From Candidatus Zhuqueibacterota bacterium (GTDB lineage: Bacteria > SM23-31 > B21-G16): a DNA stretch of 9,047 nucleotides. Position 1 is the first letter of the stretch. Each line of letters starts with the position of its first letter. The stretch covers positions 1-9,047 of the forward strand of contig QNDJ01000043.1 of the NCBI GenBank assembly GCA_003644825.1. The letters run 5' to 3'. Positions 8,876 to 9,047 of the stretch are shown piece by piece. Made by a program: the position numbers and the translations under genes. The notes under the pieces were generated by a model, which was given only the letters and a program-made list of their open reading frames with translations, was not told the origin of the DNA and made no database searches.

Positions 8876-8946
8876 CTGATTATGTGAAATCTATTTATGA
8901 ACTGACACAGATGCCCGTTCAACTGGTAAAATATATTAATAATTGT

Positions 8947-8973
8947 AGGTCGGGCATCCCTGCCTGACTTTTT
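8947..8973 (+). terminator. GC-rich hairpin followed by five T, possible terminator or repeat
   Basis: GTCGGGCA (8949-8956) pairs with TGCCTGAC (8961-8968) around the loop TCCC, with one G-U pair, and TTTTT follows at 8969-8973. This has the form of a rho-independent terminator for plus-strand transcripts. It lies about 345 bases after the last operon stop, inside the repeat cluster. It may therefore be a dispersed repeat that happens to end in a T run, or one that has been recruited to end the operon transcript. Confidence 0.45.
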
Positions 8974-8997
8974 AACATTCCGCTCCTGACGATGCTC
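8974..8997 (-). repeat. Degenerate palindromic repeat copy 2
   Basis: CATTCCGCTCCT (8976-8987) is identical to 8803-8814. The second half differs (GACGATGCTC instead of TATTGGAGC), so the hairpin is lost. It lies directly after the GC-rich hairpin, which suggests the two may belong to one composite repeat. Confidence 0.5.
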
Positions 8998-9033
8998 AAT
9001 ATCTTTTTAAATATCTCATTCTACAAACATAAT

Positions 9034-9047
9034 GCTCCTATTGGAGC
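9034..9047 (-). repeat. Palindromic repeat copy 3, at the window edge
   Basis: GCTCC-TATT-GGAGC is an exact second copy of 8809-8822. On the minus strand it continues as ATTATGTTTGTAGAA (down to about 9019), a flank different from copy 1. The element may extend beyond the window. Confidence 0.6.

Larger units (their letters stand above)
8605..9047. other. Gene-free stretch made of short palindromes and dispersed-type repeats
   Basis: About 440 bases follow the operon without a credible gene on either strand. The first 100 bases are A/T-rich and repeat TAAGGTA-like words (8632-8645, 8674-8685, 8693-8699). From 8744 onward the sequence is a chain of short inverted repeats and repeat-like words, described separately: CATCC/GGATG, two exact GCTCC-TATT-GGAGC copies, a degenerate third element, a GTCATTGCGAG...CGAAGCAATCT block and a GTCGGGCA/TGCCTGAC hairpin. 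The last palindrome ends exactly at the window edge, so the cluster probably continues. Confidence 0.7.

Noticed and set aside
8727-8920. Inverted pair GAACGGG (8727-8733) and CCCGTTC (8914-8920), and ATCTGTGT (8648-8655) with ACACAGAT (8905-8912), as ends of one mobile element
   Set aside because: The arms are only seven and eight bases long, the two pairs are not nested with matching spacing, and no target-site duplication is visible. Chance is a sufficient explanation.
8605-9047. CRISPR array in the repeat-rich tail
   Set aside because: The repeated words are too short (12 to 14 bases), unevenly spaced and diverged, with no regular spacer length and no cas genes.

Overview
This is an AT-rich bacterial window with clear Shine-Dalgarno sequences (GGAGG, AGGAGG, AAGGAG) before most genes. 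Those sites argue against a typical Bacteroidota genome, which usually lacks them. The gene types (a Tat-exported Gfo/Idh/MocA oxidoreductase, a xylose-isomerase-like TIM barrel, a DUF1080 domain, a NupG-like MFS carrier) are common in the FCB and PVC groups and in uncultured candidate phyla. The sequence alone does not fix the phylum. No plasmid, phage or transposase gene is visible.

Layout: positions 1-22 hold the first codons of a probable minus-strand gene that leaves the window. Positions 108-2126 (minus strand) encode NAD+-dependent DNA ligase LigA, an ordinary housekeeping gene. A divergent, very AT-rich gap (2127-2442) carries a candidate promoter in each direction and an AU-rich hairpin that abuts the ribosome-binding site of the next gene. 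Positions 2443-8604 (plus strand) hold five closely spaced genes (gaps of 26 to 55 bases, no visible terminator between them) that look like one operon: a DoxX-family membrane protein, a Gfo/Idh/MocA oxidoreductase with a twin-arginine N-terminus, an MFS transporter of the nucleoside:H+ symporter type, a second Gfo/Idh/MocA oxidoreductase without an export signal, and a secreted fusion of a sugar isomerase-like TIM barrel with a DUF1080 domain. Positions 8605-9047 contain no gene. They are a patchwork of short palindromes and dispersed-type repeats, including two exact copies of a 14-base inverted repeat.

How the operon may work (inference): its parts match the 3-keto-glycoside route of glycoside breakdown. 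In that route a Gfo/Idh/MocA enzyme oxidises C3 of a sugar, a DUF1080 enzyme breaks the glycosidic bond of the 3-keto sugar, a TIM-barrel enzyme processes the product, and another Gfo/Idh/MocA enzyme reduces the 3-keto sugar. Here the export signals divide the route between compartments. The first oxidoreductase and the TIM-DUF1080 fusion appear to act outside the cytoplasmic membrane, the MFS protein would import the product, and the second oxidoreductase would finish the job in the cytoplasm. This separates the oxidation from the reduction, so the exported enzyme needs another way to dispose of electrons. The DoxX-family membrane protein, first in the operon, is a candidate for that role. 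The DoxX link and the TIM-DUF1080 fusion are the most interesting points in the window. No regulator, glycoside hydrolase or TonB/SusCD-type outer-membrane gene is present in the window.
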